A stretch of 64,000 bases of DNA. It comes from Trifolium pratense (Eukaryota; Streptophyta; Magnoliopsida; Fabales; Fabaceae). Numbering within the stretch: the stretch's first letter is position 1; each line of letters starts with the position of its first letter. A model generated the notes under the pieces. The model was not told the DNA's origin, made no database searches, and saw only the letters and a list, made by a program, of their open reading frames with translations. Of this stretch, positions 24,030 to 35,599 are shown piece after piece. The position numbers were made by a program, and so were the translations under genes. The stretch lies in assembly GCF_020283565.1 (NCBI RefSeq), contig NC_060065.1, positions 41,218,409-41,282,408 of the forward strand. The letters are read 5' to 3'.

Positions 24030-25165
24030 CTTAGAATTAACAAGGAACAGATAAGTTCATAAATTTCAGAGACTTTAAAGTATTAATCTAAGATGAGAGT
24101 GCATGCATATAATTATATTAATGTGCCAACTTTTAAGTTTATTTTTATCATATAGAGTACTAGTATTAATTTAGTAAAAAAAAATCATATACTATACTAT
24201 TATTAATCATTTTTCTATCCCTTAAATGAATACTAATTAATGCTTTAATTGTTTTCTACTATATGTATCCGTTGACCACTGATTACTAATACTGCCGAAA
24301 TAATTGAAGTCAAAGTTTCTACCAAAAAAAAAAATTTGAAGTCAAAGTATTTGTGTCAATAATGTCATCATATATTTAAGGGAAAAATGCTAGAAAAGAT
24401 AAGGGACAAGACTGAAACTGGATTCACTCAGAGGACAAATTTGACACATTTATGCGGTTAGAGAATTGGTAATCGTCCAAATCTTGATCGGACGATCACC
24501 AAAAAGTAGACTTTTTTTGGTATTATTCAAAATATTGAGCTTAAATTTGGAACGTTTATACTTAAAATTTAAACCGTCATTCTTGATCAAATTACTACCG
24601 ATGATGACTGACAACATCAATTCATAATCGTATTTTTCTGACCGCAGACAAACATGACATGATCCAACAAACTCACAAAATGCATAAAGTACTATATATG
24701 TAATGTATGCCACCCCAGTGAGGAATTATTACAAACACATAAAGGGCATAAAAAGTTATTGTTATTTTTCAAAAACATATTGATTTTCTGAAAATATAAA
24801 CAATTTATAAACGACCCTTTGCTATAACCATGAATGAATTTTATTTCTTCCCTGTCAAGAAACCAGATTAAAACCGGTATAAAACCGTTGGAACTTGGAA
24901 CTGGCGGTTTTTAGCGGTTGGACTATATTGAGGCATTTATTGTTCCTGTTTCCTCACCGGAGATATGAGTTGACGATGGTGACAGAAATGAGAATGAAAT
25001 TGGTTTAGTGTTTTCAATTTCATTGATACAAAAGAATAGGAGAAAAATAGAGAATTTGTTGTTTGCAATAGAACTACTAAAAAATAGTATTGCTGTGCAA
25101 AGGATAAATTAGTAAAATTGAAAAAATTGAAAGGGCTCTTGCGACCGAAATGGATTCAAAAAAGT
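24030..25165. other. Intergenic DNA upstream of gene C
   Basis: AT-rich, with no supported gene. The proximal part should hold the gene C promoter and leader. From about 24370 to 24720 there are open frames on the minus strand without family resemblance, which I take as chance. Confidence 0.3.
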
Positions 25166-25256
25166 ACTAATGAGCTTAACTCAGTTGATAGGGACATCGC
25201 ACTATATGTGCAGCAGACCAGGTTCGAACCCAGGACACTCCACTCATTCATTTTTA
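25166..25256 (+). mobile_element. tRNA-derived SINE-like element
   Basis: It carries A-box-like TTAACTCAGTTGATAGGGAC and B-box-like GGTTCGAACCC followed by ACTCCACTCATTCA. The arrangement copies a tRNA promoter, but acceptor and anticodon stems do not form, so it is not a tRNA gene. A degenerate relative is at 9650-9735. Confidence 0.5.
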
Positions 25257-25384
25257 AGGTGGGGTGGGATGGTAGCTCTGGCTGATCACGTGGGCTGTTT
25301 GTTACCGTTACAGTTTACCGGGGTTGTCCTTGGCAAACGTGGGTTTCCCCGGGCAAAACTCACGGGAATCATATCATATATTTT

Positions 25385-26293
25385 GAACTTTTCTCTTCCA
25401 ACCCTCCTCATTTCTTTTCTACTTCCCAAAAAATCCATTTTGCCGCTTACGGTATGAAAATTTTTTGCCAATAAACTTCGGTTTATATAAACCGAAGTTT
25501 TTAAATATGGAAAAAAATTTCGGTTTATATAAACCGAAATAACATATACCCCCCAAAAAGAAGGAAAATTTATGTGAAAATTTGAGTAGAGCTACCTGTG
25601 GTAAATTTAGCATATCTCTCTGAATATAGGTCGTATGCTAATGATATTTAATCCAGTGTAAAGAAGACGAAATTTACTACAAGATTGACACCGGAATTAT
25701 TAAATTTCATTAAGTATAGTATGAGAAAATCTACCTACAAGTTTGAGACAAGTTTCTATAAAATGTTATAGAGATACCTGTGGTAAATTTATCATAACTC
25801 TCTGAATATAAGTCGTATGCTAATGATTTTTAATCCAGTGTAAAGAAGACAAACTTTAATACAAGGTTGACACCGGAATTGTTAAATTTCATTACGTATA
25901 GTATGAGAAAATCTACCTACAAGTTTGAGAAAAGTTTATGCTCTGTTTCTAAATCAGTACCCATTATTTGGTCAAACTGAACCAATTGGATAGTTAACCC
26001 TAAAAAAAAAAATTATATTTGTATTCTTGACACCCTAAGCTTTCCAACGAGTGGTCGTTTACTCAAATCGGACATCGTTTAGTATTTCAAATAAATTGTG
26101 AAAGTTGAGGGTCTCATGCAGAATTTATGCAGGAAAGCTGAAAACAAAATTGGAACACAATATTTCGGTTTATATAAACCGAAATTTTTTAGCATGACAA
26201 AAAAATTCGGTTCGTATAAACCGAAGTACCCCCAAGGGCAAAAACGGAAATTCAGGGGGTAGAAAAGAAATGAGGGGGGTCGGGAGAGAAACC
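25385..26293. mobile_element. 909-bp TIR element carrying four near-palindromes and an internal tandem duplication
   Basis: Long terminal inverted repeats: left CCCTCCTCATTTCTTTTCTA against right TAGAAAAGAAATGAGGGGGG, continuing inward. The direct repeat ATCATATATTTT brackets it (25373-25384 and 26294-26305). Inside, the palindrome CGGTTTATATAAACCG occurs near 25482, 25522 and 26165, plus a variant (CGGTTCGTATAAACCG) near 26208. Between them a unit of about 182 bp is repeated (starts near 25590 and 25772: CTACCTGTGGTAAATTTA and ATACCTGTGGTAAATTTA). No coding capacity. Superfamily uncertain; a Mutator-like element is the best guess from the long TIRs and long duplication. Confidence 0.7.
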
Positions 26294-26588
26294 ATCATAT
26301 ATTTTACTCTCTTCGTTTGAAAATAATTGTCACAATTTGATCGTGTGTACTATTCATATAAGCTACTTTGACCATATTTTTTTACTAATGTATAAAGGTA
26401 AATATTAACATATGAAATCTTGTTAGATTCATCTCGATGAGTACTATAAAAATATCAAGTTTTCATAATTTTTAATAATACCCAACAAAAGATATCCATG
26501 AACAAAATTTTGCATCGACAAATGTGCACTGATAAAATGTGACAATTATTTTGAGACAGAATCTACTGGGAAAGAGAATTCTTTTAAG

Positions 26589-26915
26589 GTGTACACATTC
26601 TCAATATTATTATAACGAATACGAATTTTACAAAGTCAACTGTTGAATTGAAAATTTATATCATATACATCCTCCATAATTTTTTTTTAAAAAAAGTTGA
26701 AAATCATTTGGTATGTTATTGAGAGTCGAGACCAATCAAGATTAACGACTTATGAATTTTTATTAAATACCGTTAATTTTGATGGGTCTCAATAACATAT
26801 TAAATTATTTTTAATATTTTCAAAATAATTTATTAATAATCTATATGATATAAACTTTCAATCCAACGATGAATTTTGTAAAATTCGTATTCGTTAAGAT
26901 ATTATGCACCATGAA
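26589..26915. mobile_element. Non-autonomous TIR element (MITE)
   Basis: The left arm includes ACGAATACGAATTTTACAAA and the right arm carries its reverse complement TTTGTAAAATTCGTATTCGT. Similarity extends about 80 bp inward (GAAAATTTATATCATAT against ATATGATATAAACTTTC). The core holds a second inverted pair around TATGTTATTGAGA and TCTCAATAACATA. Ends are approximate. Confidence 0.6.
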
Positions 26916-26956
26916 AGTCTAATGAGATCTTAAGTCTAATGAGATCTTTCATGTTA

Positions 26957-27696
26957 GACCATTTACAATGGTAACCAAACTCAACACCAACTTTTTCAAT
27001 TCCTAACACTCCATATCATTTTCTCTTTCTTCCACCTAATAATTCAACATTCATTCAACTTTTACCCTTTCCAATGGTTTTTCATTCAACATTCTATCCC
27101 ACCACTTTTTATTTCATATTCTTATTTAAATTTATATTTTTGTTTTTATGATTACATAAAATTATAATTATCGATTAAAATTATATTAAAATAATAAACA
27201 CTTAACGATTTATTTTTTAATTTTTTGTAATAAAAACAAAATTTATTTAAATAATTTATATGATACAAATATCTTAACTTAATTCAAAATAAACACTTAA
27301 TTTTTTCAAAAACTTGGTTTTTTTTTTGTCTCCAATCAAATGAATCAAATCTCTATTTATAGAAAAAAAAATCATAAATTTTGATAAAAAAAAATAAAAA
27401 ATTAATTGGGATGAAATAATTGAGTTTAAAGTATTAATGTGATAAAAATTCAGACAGCCAATCAAAACACATCATGTGTCCTGCGTCAGATTCTCTCTCC
27501 GTGTTTTCCTTTCTGCGATGCGCCCTGTCGGCGCGTGTCGTGCACGCGCTCAACTTAGCGAACCAAAACGCGCCACGTGCCTTCGGATGCAGCATTCAAC
27601 TCTGTTGAATTTTTTCAATACTCCTCTCCTCCGCACCATTCAACACACATTTTCAACACCCTTCTCTAATCATTCAACACCCCATTGTAAATGGTC
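26957..27696. mobile_element. 740-bp PIF/Harbinger-type non-autonomous element with TTA target duplication
   Basis: Terminal inverted repeats GACCATTTACAATGG and CCATTGTAAATGGTC are perfect and are flanked by TTA at 26954-26956 and 27697-27699. A 3-bp TTA duplication with TIRs of this kind fits PIF/Harbinger. The interior is AT-rich except for a striking GC-rich patch at about 27500-27600 (GGCGCGTGTCGTGCACGCG). No transposase ORF. Confidence 0.7.
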
Positions 27697-27774
27697 TTAA
27701 ACAAAGCACATATTTTATCCTTGTCAAACATTTATCATATCCTGCTTTCAGCAATAATGGTCTTAAACAGAGCC

Positions 27775-30440
27775 ATCTGGAGCTGCTAAATTCCATGTTA
27801 GTCCAACAGGAAATTGGGCATTTAGCACCACTGGTGTATTCATTGATGGTGATCAATTTGGAGAAACTTATCTCCCGCAAAATGTCACTACACTTACTAT
27901 GGCAGATTCTGAATTGTACACGAATGCACGTGGTTCTCCTATTTCTTTGACTTATTATGGGTTTTGCCCGGCAAATGGAAGCTACACAGTTAAACTACAT
28001 TTTGCTGAAATAATGTTCACAGATGATCAAACTTATGGTAGTCTTAGAAGGCGTGTATTTGATATCTACCTTTAGGTACATGGTTTAACAATTTTATTTC
28101 AATATTCACTTGATGTTTCAAAAAAAGAAATGAAGGCTATTAGGTGATCACTAGGTTCCTACATTGTCAAACTATTTTTTTTTTCCTCGAATTAACATAC
28201 ATAGAATATCACACTAACAACTGAATGTTTTTCTGGTAAGCTGAATCTAGTATTTGGTATACTTCCCACTTGGGTTGGTGCATTGGTATTGGCTTTGGAC
28301 CTGAGAGTGTGCTCCTGTTGAGGTCTGAGATTTGATTCTCTCTGGTGCCAATTTAGCTTCTTCAAAAAAAAAAGTATTTGGTATACTTTGGTGGAAAGGA
28401 TGTTTTGGAAAGAAAAAATCATTAGCAAGAGGTGATTGAAAATTATTTTTTTTATACCATTGTTTGTCTAGTAAATTTTTGCTAACACGTGAACTATTCA
28501 AGTGATAAAAAATAAACTTGTGCATGTTGTGTAACCGAGTAAGTTTGAGGAACCTCAGAATAATTTTATTTTGATAAAAAAAAACGTTGCAAGATTACTA
28601 GAAAGGATTGTCGATGCAGAGTGTTCATGAGTAGTATTCTTAGTTCGAGAGATCTTTGATCTTTCTTTTCTTCAATTAACAGAGCTGGAGAGTTTAGAGA
28701 CCTACAAACAGGTTTATTTACCTTAAGGCAAATCAAAGCAGCAACAAATAACTTTGATATTTCCAATAAGATTGGAGAAGGAGGATTTGGTGCTGTATAC
28801 AAGGTATTTTGCATAATATAATAAATCGTTTTAGTGCCATGCTTTTACTATAACTTTACATATAGTTTTCAGAAAATTAACAAATTAGCATTCCTCAAAA
28901 TGCAACTTTCTTCTAAATCAAGGCAAGGGAATCGTGAATTTTTAAATGAGATAGGCATGATTTCGGCTTTGCAACACCCTTATCTTGTTAAACTATATGG
29001 TTGTTGTGTGGAGGGAGATCAGTTGTTGCTAATATATGAATACTTGGAAAACAATAGTCTAGCACATGCTTTATTTGGTAATTTTTCCTATATGGTCTAC
29101 TTTGGGATGCTATTTATGTGATATTTTACATTTTCTATCCTAGGACATGTCCGTGTGGTATCGTTGTCTGATTCTTATTACTTTCACATATAAAGGTCCA
29201 GAGGAACACCAAATAAGATTATATTGGTCAACAAGGAAGAAGATATGTGTTGGTATTGCTAGAGGTTTGGCATACCTCCATGAAGAATCAAGATTGAAGG
29301 TTGTTCATTGGGACATCAAGGCCACTAATGTGTTACTTGATAAGGATCTCAACCCAAAGATTTCTGATTTTGGTTTGGCCAAGCTTGATGAAGAGGACAA
29401 TACTCACATTAGTACTAGAATTACTAAAATGATATTAATTTTTTTTATAATATAATAGTTTGATACCCTGTTGATATTGATATCAAGTTGTTGAAATGTT
29501 ATGTTTCAATTATGCAGTGGATATATGGCTCCTGAATATGCAATGCATGGTTATTTGACCGACAAAGCAGATGTTTATAGTTTTGGAATTGTTTCCTTGG
29601 AAATTGTCTGTGGAAGGACCAACACCATTTATCTTCTTGAATGGGTAACTTTGCAATGTTCTCCCTTGGTCATGTAAATTTGATTTTCCATTATACTATC
29701 TACTTACACTTCGTCTTATGTCTTACATATATTGTTCATTTATCAACTAATAAGAAACAGGATGCTAATTTTGAAAAGATACATAATTTTCTTTGTTGAA
29801 GTATTACATTTCACTAGAAGCACATTGAAGTGATCAAAAAAAGATTCACTTTAAGTTTCTCTAGAAGAGTAATTGTAAAAGACTTTTCTGTCAACTTTCT
29901 AGCCTTTAAGTGACATACTAGTACATCATTTTGGTTTTTAGTTATGAAACATAAATAATATATATATATATACCCAATTTTACTTTGAAGAATATATCTA
30001 TTTTATATGAGTTGGACTTAACAAAACTTTTCTTTGTTTCAACAGGCACATGTTAAAAGAGAAAGGTGACCTAATGGAGTTAGTTGATAGAAGATTAGGT
30101 TCAGATTTCAACAAAATGGAAGCTATGATAGTGATCAATGTGGCTCTTCTTTGCACCAATGTCACTTCAAATCTTAGGCCGGCTATGTCGTCAGTGGTAA
30201 GTATGCTTGAAGGAAGGACTGTGGTTCCAGAATTTGTGCCAGATTCAAGTGAAATAATGGATGAAAAGAAGATGGAAGTAATGAGGCAGTATTACTATGG
30301 GAGGGAAGAAGATAATACAAGTAAGTCACAACACACAAAGTCAGAGTTTATCAATTGATGGGCTATGGACTGCTTCATCTTCATCAGCTGTAGACCTTTA
30401 TCCTGTCCAACTTGATTCTTCCTATTGGGAAGAAAAATAA
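27775..30440 (+). pseudogene. psi-D: 5'-truncated, multiply broken LRR/malectin receptor kinase
   Basis: Homology to RLK-E and RLK-F begins abruptly inside malectin exon 17 (27775-28076); all LRR exons are missing. Lesions: the last codon of that exon is TAG where paralogues have CAG. The second malectin exon is deleted. A SINE sits in the transmembrane exon. Kinase exon 20 (about 28681-28803) is intact in shape but reads GGFGAVYK. Exon 21 has lost about 40 bp including the IAVKQ segment with the ATP-binding lysine. The catalytic loop reads HWD rather than HRD at about 29308. The activation-segment splice region is deleted near 29425, the RSKEEA segment is missing near 29630, and two bases are lost after GCACAT at about 30047. 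It ends at ...SYWEEK, stop. It cannot encode an active kinase. Confidence 0.92.
28265..28373 (+). mobile_element. SINE with 15-bp target duplication in psi-D transmembrane exon
   Basis: A 109-bp insert with TGGTGCATTGGTATTGGC and a B-box-like GAGATTTGATTCTCTCT ends in a run of ten A. It is bracketed by the exact repeat GTATTTGGTATACTT (28250-28264 and 28374-28388). That repeat is part of the transmembrane exon as seen uninterrupted in RLK-E near 46865. It is a clear case of L1-type retroposition. Confidence 0.88.
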
Positions 30441-30486
30441 TTAAGAATGTGTTAGACACTTATTAATTATCATGAGAGGAGGTTCA

Positions 30487-31979
30487 CTTAGGAAAATTGC
30501 TTTTTAGGCCCCCATAGTGCTCTCAAACTCCTGCTTTTGGACTTTGTATTGTAAGATCCAAAGTCAAAACATATTCGGAATGTAAGATCCGAAACGCAGA
30601 AGCATAAAACGATGCTCAATCTTCTTCTCCATCGGGAACGCAGCCGCACCACCGCACCATCTTCTTTTTCTCAGCCGCAATCCCACTAGAAATCGGTTAG
30701 TATCTTCTTATCTTTGAAGTTGCAATGTCTTTATGACTATAACTGTTTATTTTGGCCGGAATCCATCCTCAGTAGTGCTTTTATAATGTTATGTTATGGT
30801 GTGGTACTGATTAAGTGTTGCAGTTAACTAATGTCTATGGAGAGAAAGTGAGAGCTATCAAGTATCACACTATATTTAACTTGTTACTATATTTTGTTTT
30901 GATTTTGTTGGAACTATATATTACTGTTACTGCTAATGGAACTATGTAGCAAGCACACATAATTCATATATTTGTTTATTGATTGATAGTATTTCTGTTA
31001 TAGCATTGAGACTTCCATACTAGACTTTCTAGTTGCCATAGTGTTCCTTTGTGACTTTGTTTCTGTCTTCTTAAATTACCAGTATACTCTTATTTACTAT
31101 TTATTCACATTTTTTTAGTTTGCATTGTGGCAATTTTCTAATCAGCACAGGCTTATGTCATGAGTTAAAATAAAATGCTTACAAAGTTTTAGTCATATTC
31201 CCTTAATGTAAGTCCTGCAGCTTGTTGGTCTTAGAAATTACTCAAGAATCAATAGTCCGGCTGACATGTTCTTATTATTTTCTTAATTTTACTTACTAAA
31301 TTGGTCAAACATTCAATCTCAAGCAGTGATCAATCTTCTTCTGAATATAGAAAAAGGACCGAAACTGGAAGCTGGACGAACACTCCTTGCGCTGGGAGCT
31401 CCTTCCATTCTGAACTGAAATCAATTCAAAGCATAACAGTATGACTTCGAATGATGCTATCTTTATTGAGCAGCTTGGATGGTAGCAGAAAATGTCCAAA
31501 TGCTTGGTGGAGTCTTGTTTTTTATGCTTTTGTTTCAACATAGTTACTTGACTTGGTTTCTAATTTATTTTAGCTTTGTTATTTAATTATAAGCCTTTAT
31601 TTTTGAGTCATTATTGGATGTTTTGTCATGCAAACAGTTTTTTTAATAAGGTTGGTTTATAAGTGTTTAATTTTTTATGTCAAAGAGATTATATTGATAA
31701 TCAAAGTATGGGTTTTGTGATATAACTTTTTTACACATATATTTAACAATTCGCGGGGGTTTCATACCCCCTTTAAACAGGATACCATTGGTCACTAGCG
31801 AGGTCGCAAAACCCCCGCTAAATTCCTTAAAACCCCCGCTAAAATAGCTTGTTTATTATAGTGGTTCCAAAGTTGTTCAATTTCGGATTTTAGAATCCAA
31901 AACATCCTTAGGGGTAATTTGGTCAGTTCGGGGGGCTGAGAGAAATATGGGGGGCCAAAAGAACAATTTTCCTCACTTA
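30487..31979. mobile_element. 1.49-kb non-autonomous TIR element with 8-bp target duplication
   Basis: Left end CTTAGGAAAATTGCTTTTT and right end (reverse-complemented) GTGAGGAAAATTGTTCTTTT are related. GGCCCCCATA recurs inverted at the right as TATGGGGGGCC. GAGGTTCA flanks it at 30479-30486 and 31980-31987. An 8-bp duplication suggests hAT. The right part repeats GCGGGGGTTT/AACCCCCGC words. No convincing ORF. Confidence 0.6.
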
Positions 31980-31987
31980 GAGGTTCA

Positions 31988-33137
31988 AAAAGATGGTCGG
32001 AACCATTTAGGCAGTGTGTAAGTAATCTTATTTGAAACATGTCGAACACTAAATATGAATACCTATCGGTGTATTCTATTTCATCCTAATATGTTTCTTG
32101 TAAAAAAAGTTATTCTCAACTACTTTAGCTACCTAATAGATATGGAATAATTAAATTGTGGCAGCATATATTCTATTTCATCCTTCGAATTCTCAATCAC
32201 TTTACTACTTTAGCTACCCGGTACAAGAACCGAACTAGGTCGGTTTTTGTCGGTTTGATGTGATTTTTGAACCGAATTAGCATATTTTGATGAATGATGA
32301 TTGAGTTGGATCCATGATTCCTAAGCGAGGCCTAAGGCAACGTGACCTTTTATCACATTATCTTCTTCTTTTGTGTGCCGAAGGTATGATGACGTTGATA
32401 AAATAGGCCAAGTAAGAATAACTTGTTGCATGGAATCAAGGTATGTCATACGGCTCCGATGGTCAACCATCTTCTTTTTGTTGATTGACAACTTTCTTTC
32501 CTTTAGAGCAAATGATATTGAAATATATGCAACTTTTTTTTTTAGATGTATATGCTATTAATGCTTATGTTAGATGATTAATATGCAAAAGTCTGACATA
32601 TGTTTTTAACTTTTTAGCATAAATGTGTTTTGTCAAATATTCTTCCGGTTACATAGTGTTTATGTATCATAAGATATTCTGGTTTTCCCTATATGATAGA
32701 GAGAAGTAAAAAAAAAAAAAATCAATTTTCAACTACATCAACAATAGAATTTGGCATCATATTTCTTCGTGGAGTAGCAAGATGTTTTCTCAAGTAGACA
32801 AAGAGGTTTTATTTAAATTAGTGACTCAGACAATTCCTTCTTATTACTATATTTGAAGTATGGAAGTTCGTTACGGTGAACTGCATGCTCTCCAAATTGA
32901 TCCAGATACGAGAATAGTGCAATACTCTAAAAGGAAATATTGAATATGAGATGCTTGTTTAATAATTATTTTTTTTAAAAAATAGTTTATTAAATAAAAA
33001 AATATTTTCTACAAATAGTTTTTCATTTTTAATTGTTAAAATTTATTTATTTTTAATACATTTTTTTGAAAAAAAAAATTGACGTTACGCGGCCGAAACT
33101 TATTTAAGCCATCCTAAAACAAGAAAAATGTGAATAG
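31988..33137. other. Intergenic DNA without a recognised gene
   Basis: AT-rich, with a short palindromic patch near 32222-32275 (AACCGAACTAGGTCGGTTTT, GAACCGAA). An open frame at 32373-32561 shows no family features. Confidence 0.3.
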
Positions 33138-33325
33138 AATAATGCTAGCAACACACTCTTTAACAAACACACTCCAACACACTCTCTTTTATTGGTTGAA
33201 ATTCACATGGGTCCCATAAAAAAATGTGGACCCATATAACTTTTATGAGACTCATATAAATTTTAACTAATAGAAGAAAGTGTGTTAGAGTGTGTTTGTT
33301 AAAAGTGTGTTGCTAGCACTCCTCA
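33138..33325. mobile_element. hAT-like MITE, full-length relative of the 50-bp element
   Basis: Ends AATGCTAGCAACACACT and AGTGTGTTGCTAGCACT form an inverted repeat that continues inward for about 80 bp (AACAAACACACTC, GAGTGTGTTTGTT). ATGTGAA occurs just outside both ends. The 50-bp element at 16272 matches its two tips with the middle deleted. Confidence 0.75.
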
Positions 33326-33364
33326 TGTGAAAATACAATCACCGGAGCTCATGATGGAAAAAAC

Positions 33365-33637
33365 GCGCGCGCGGCAGAAGCTTACGGTGGCGAGAGTTGG
33401 TGTCGGTTGCAGCGAGAAGAACAGAGCTGGGTATAATACTGTATACATTACTCACTGTGAAAATTAATGTCACATTTCACCGTTTGATTTTGACACTTAC
33501 AAACATCAATCAATCCCGACACTAGTCACTGTTTTTGAATCAATGATTGCCGCCTATCTGTTTGTAATAATTCCTGACTGACAAATAGTACATGTAGAAT
33601 AAATTCCAACTCATCATAGTCCTTTATAATTCTTTAT
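33365..33637 (+). repeat. RLK 5'-flank block, orphan copy 1
   Basis: Starts near GCGGCAGAAGCTTACGGTGG and contains GTTGGTGTCGGTTGCAG, ACAGAGCTGGGTAT and AATCAATGATTGCCGCCTAT. The same block occurs at 35600-35870 and 50125-50480, in the latter case about 0.7 kb upstream of RLK-F. Copy 1 continues beyond the MITEs below to about 35440, where it rejoins the RLK-F flank (GAGTGCATTAAACATTATTG). The conserved GAGCTGG|GTAT could be a 5'-UTR splice donor. Confidence 0.7.
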
Positions 33638-33812
33638 AGGGTCATGTTAACATGTGCACAAAGGGCACATGTTAAGCTTCTAAATATAGAAAATTGCATT
33701 TAATGTTTGAAAAAAATTTAATGTTTAAGAAGTTAAATGCACAAATTTTAATATATTATTTATACTTTTGCTTCTTTAACATGTGTCCTCTATGCACATG
33801 TTAACATTTTCC
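33638..33812. mobile_element. 175-bp MITE with TTCTTTAT target duplication
   Basis: Inverted ends ATGTTAACATGTGCACAAAG and, on the right, TATGCACATGTTAACAT. It is flanked by TTCTTTAT (33630-33637 and 33813-33820). The RLK-F flank near 50452 shows the site without this insert. Confidence 0.8.
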
Positions 33813-33889
33813 TTCTTTATATTTTCAAGAAAATATCATGTTTTTGTCTTTTATGTGTTTCTTATAATTCCTAGCTGAGGGGAGCATTA

Positions 33890-34064
33890 TATGAAGCATG
33901 GACGCACCTCGGATTAGGCGTGTCCCCGTTTCGAAAACGCGTCAGTGTCGGATACTGACACCGACACTTATAATTATATTGAATTATGTCATTTGCTCAA
34001 ATTATTATCGGTGTCGACGTGTCAGTGTCATATCCGGTGTCCGTGTATGTGTTTGTGCTTCATA
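33890..34064. mobile_element. 175-bp MITE with GAGCATTA target duplication
   Basis: Ends TATGAAGCA and TGCTTCATA are inverted. GAGCATTA flanks both sides (33882-33889 and 34065-34072). The interior is full of GTGTC/GACAC words (ACTGACACCGACACTT, CGGTGTCGACGTGTCAGTG). A related but end-less fragment lies at about 60598-60700. Confidence 0.78.
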
Positions 34065-34130
34065 GAGCATTAGCATACATGTATAGTACATGCAGAATAG
34101 TGTAAAGCTTGACTTGTAGTATATTTCATT

Positions 34131-35315
34131 TTCTGCGTTTGTTTCATGGATACATAATTGATTCCCAGGTTTAACTTTCTCTGGAATATGAAAGTGGGAA
34201 CCTTATTCCCAGGAAAATAGGGAAAAAAGTGTTTGGTTAGTAACTTTATTCCTGGACATTTTTTGTTAAAAAATTTCAAGGAATAACTAAACTATGTTTG
34301 GTTTTGGATGTATATTCCTGGGAATGAATATTAAAATTATCAAAATACCCCTGCTGTATATACAATGAAACCAACCATATTACCTTGGGGATCTACAAAA
34401 TCTATTCGTGATTATCACCGTATTTTCAAAATCTGTTTGTATCAATGTCTAAAATTTACACAACTCCTTGCGTCAAATTTTTTTTTTACACAACTCCTGA
34501 TATTGTTATTATAATTATAAAGTGTGCATCAAAATTAATGTAAACATTCGTTCATTCCACCCATCACCTTACTCAACACTTTTTTTTTTGTTTACTAATT
34601 GCAAAGATTAATAATTATAATTGTTTGATTTTTTGCTTTTTTCTAGCCTAAAATTGTGTAATTTATTGGTATCTTTATCTCATAAAAAAAATTCAAACAA
34701 ACAAATGATAGTCATCTCTGTTCCAAGAAAAATATATCAATAATCAACTAAAACCATATTTCCCTTATTCCACTCCTTGCTTCTTTCACCATACTCTCAC
34801 ACTAATTTATATTAAAAAAAAAAAATCAACGTGAGAGTGGAAAAAGTAGCAAATTATCGAGAAAAAAAGTAGCAAACAACAACATACAAATCTGAGACTG
34901 GAAAAATTGAAAGAGTTTAAAAGAAGTAGATCATATTACCTGGAACAACAAGGAGAAACCCAGAACCAGGAAAAAATTGCAAGTTGGTGATGAACAAACA
35001 ATTTAGTAGAATATAAAGCAATTGTTTCAACGTGGAAATTGTTTTGGAGGGAAGATTGAGCGGGTAAATCAAAGGGTAAAAATGGGTTTTCATAGTAGAA
35101 CATGGGTTCATGGTTCCTGAGAACAAAATTTTCCAGCCCTCATCTCATGGGAATAAATTGGAGAAGAACGTGGGGAGAAAGTGGGTAGTTTGAGGTTCCT
35201 GGATACTTTTTATTCCAAGGCTTTTTTTTGTTCCAATATACCAAACGTGGGTTTATTTATTTCCAGCCTCAGTATCCTGAAAATATTATTTTAAGAAGTG
35301 AAACAAACGCCCCCT
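34131..35315. mobile_element. ~1.2-kb TIR element inserted in the copy-1 flank
   Basis: Left GCGTTTGTTTCATGGATA and right GTGAAACAAACGCCCC are inverted, and GGAATAA/TTATTCC words recur inverted inside. Sequence on both sides is collinear with the RLK-F 5' flank, which lacks it. TIRs of the GGG(C)GTTTG type suggest PIF/Harbinger. No transposase was found. Confidence 0.6.
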
Positions 35316-35599
35316 CTTCTCCTCATCAATGAGTGCATTAAACATTATTGGTGCGATATTTGACCTGACCCAGACACTTAACTGCAATTGCTTTTGCTTC
35401 TCGGTCATTTATTCTATGTTTGTTAACGTTTAATATGGTATTTTACTATTGAAGGAGTGCGAAAATATGGTATTTTACTATTTATCTAGTTTATAGTTTA
35501 AAAAATGACATTAATATTTATAATATAATTTTATTTATGTAATTGACATTTTAGTATATTTGTAAATTTTAATCCTAAAAAGAGAGGGAAAATGTGAAG

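Noticed and set aside
25170..25256. tRNA gene suggested by GGTTCGAACCC and an A-box-like sequence
   Set aside because: No cloverleaf can be drawn, and a degenerate relative occurs at 9650, so it is a tRNA-derived SINE.
27476..27700. Frame over the GC-rich patch as a gene
   Set aside because: It lies inside the PIF/Harbinger-type element and crosses its terminal repeat.
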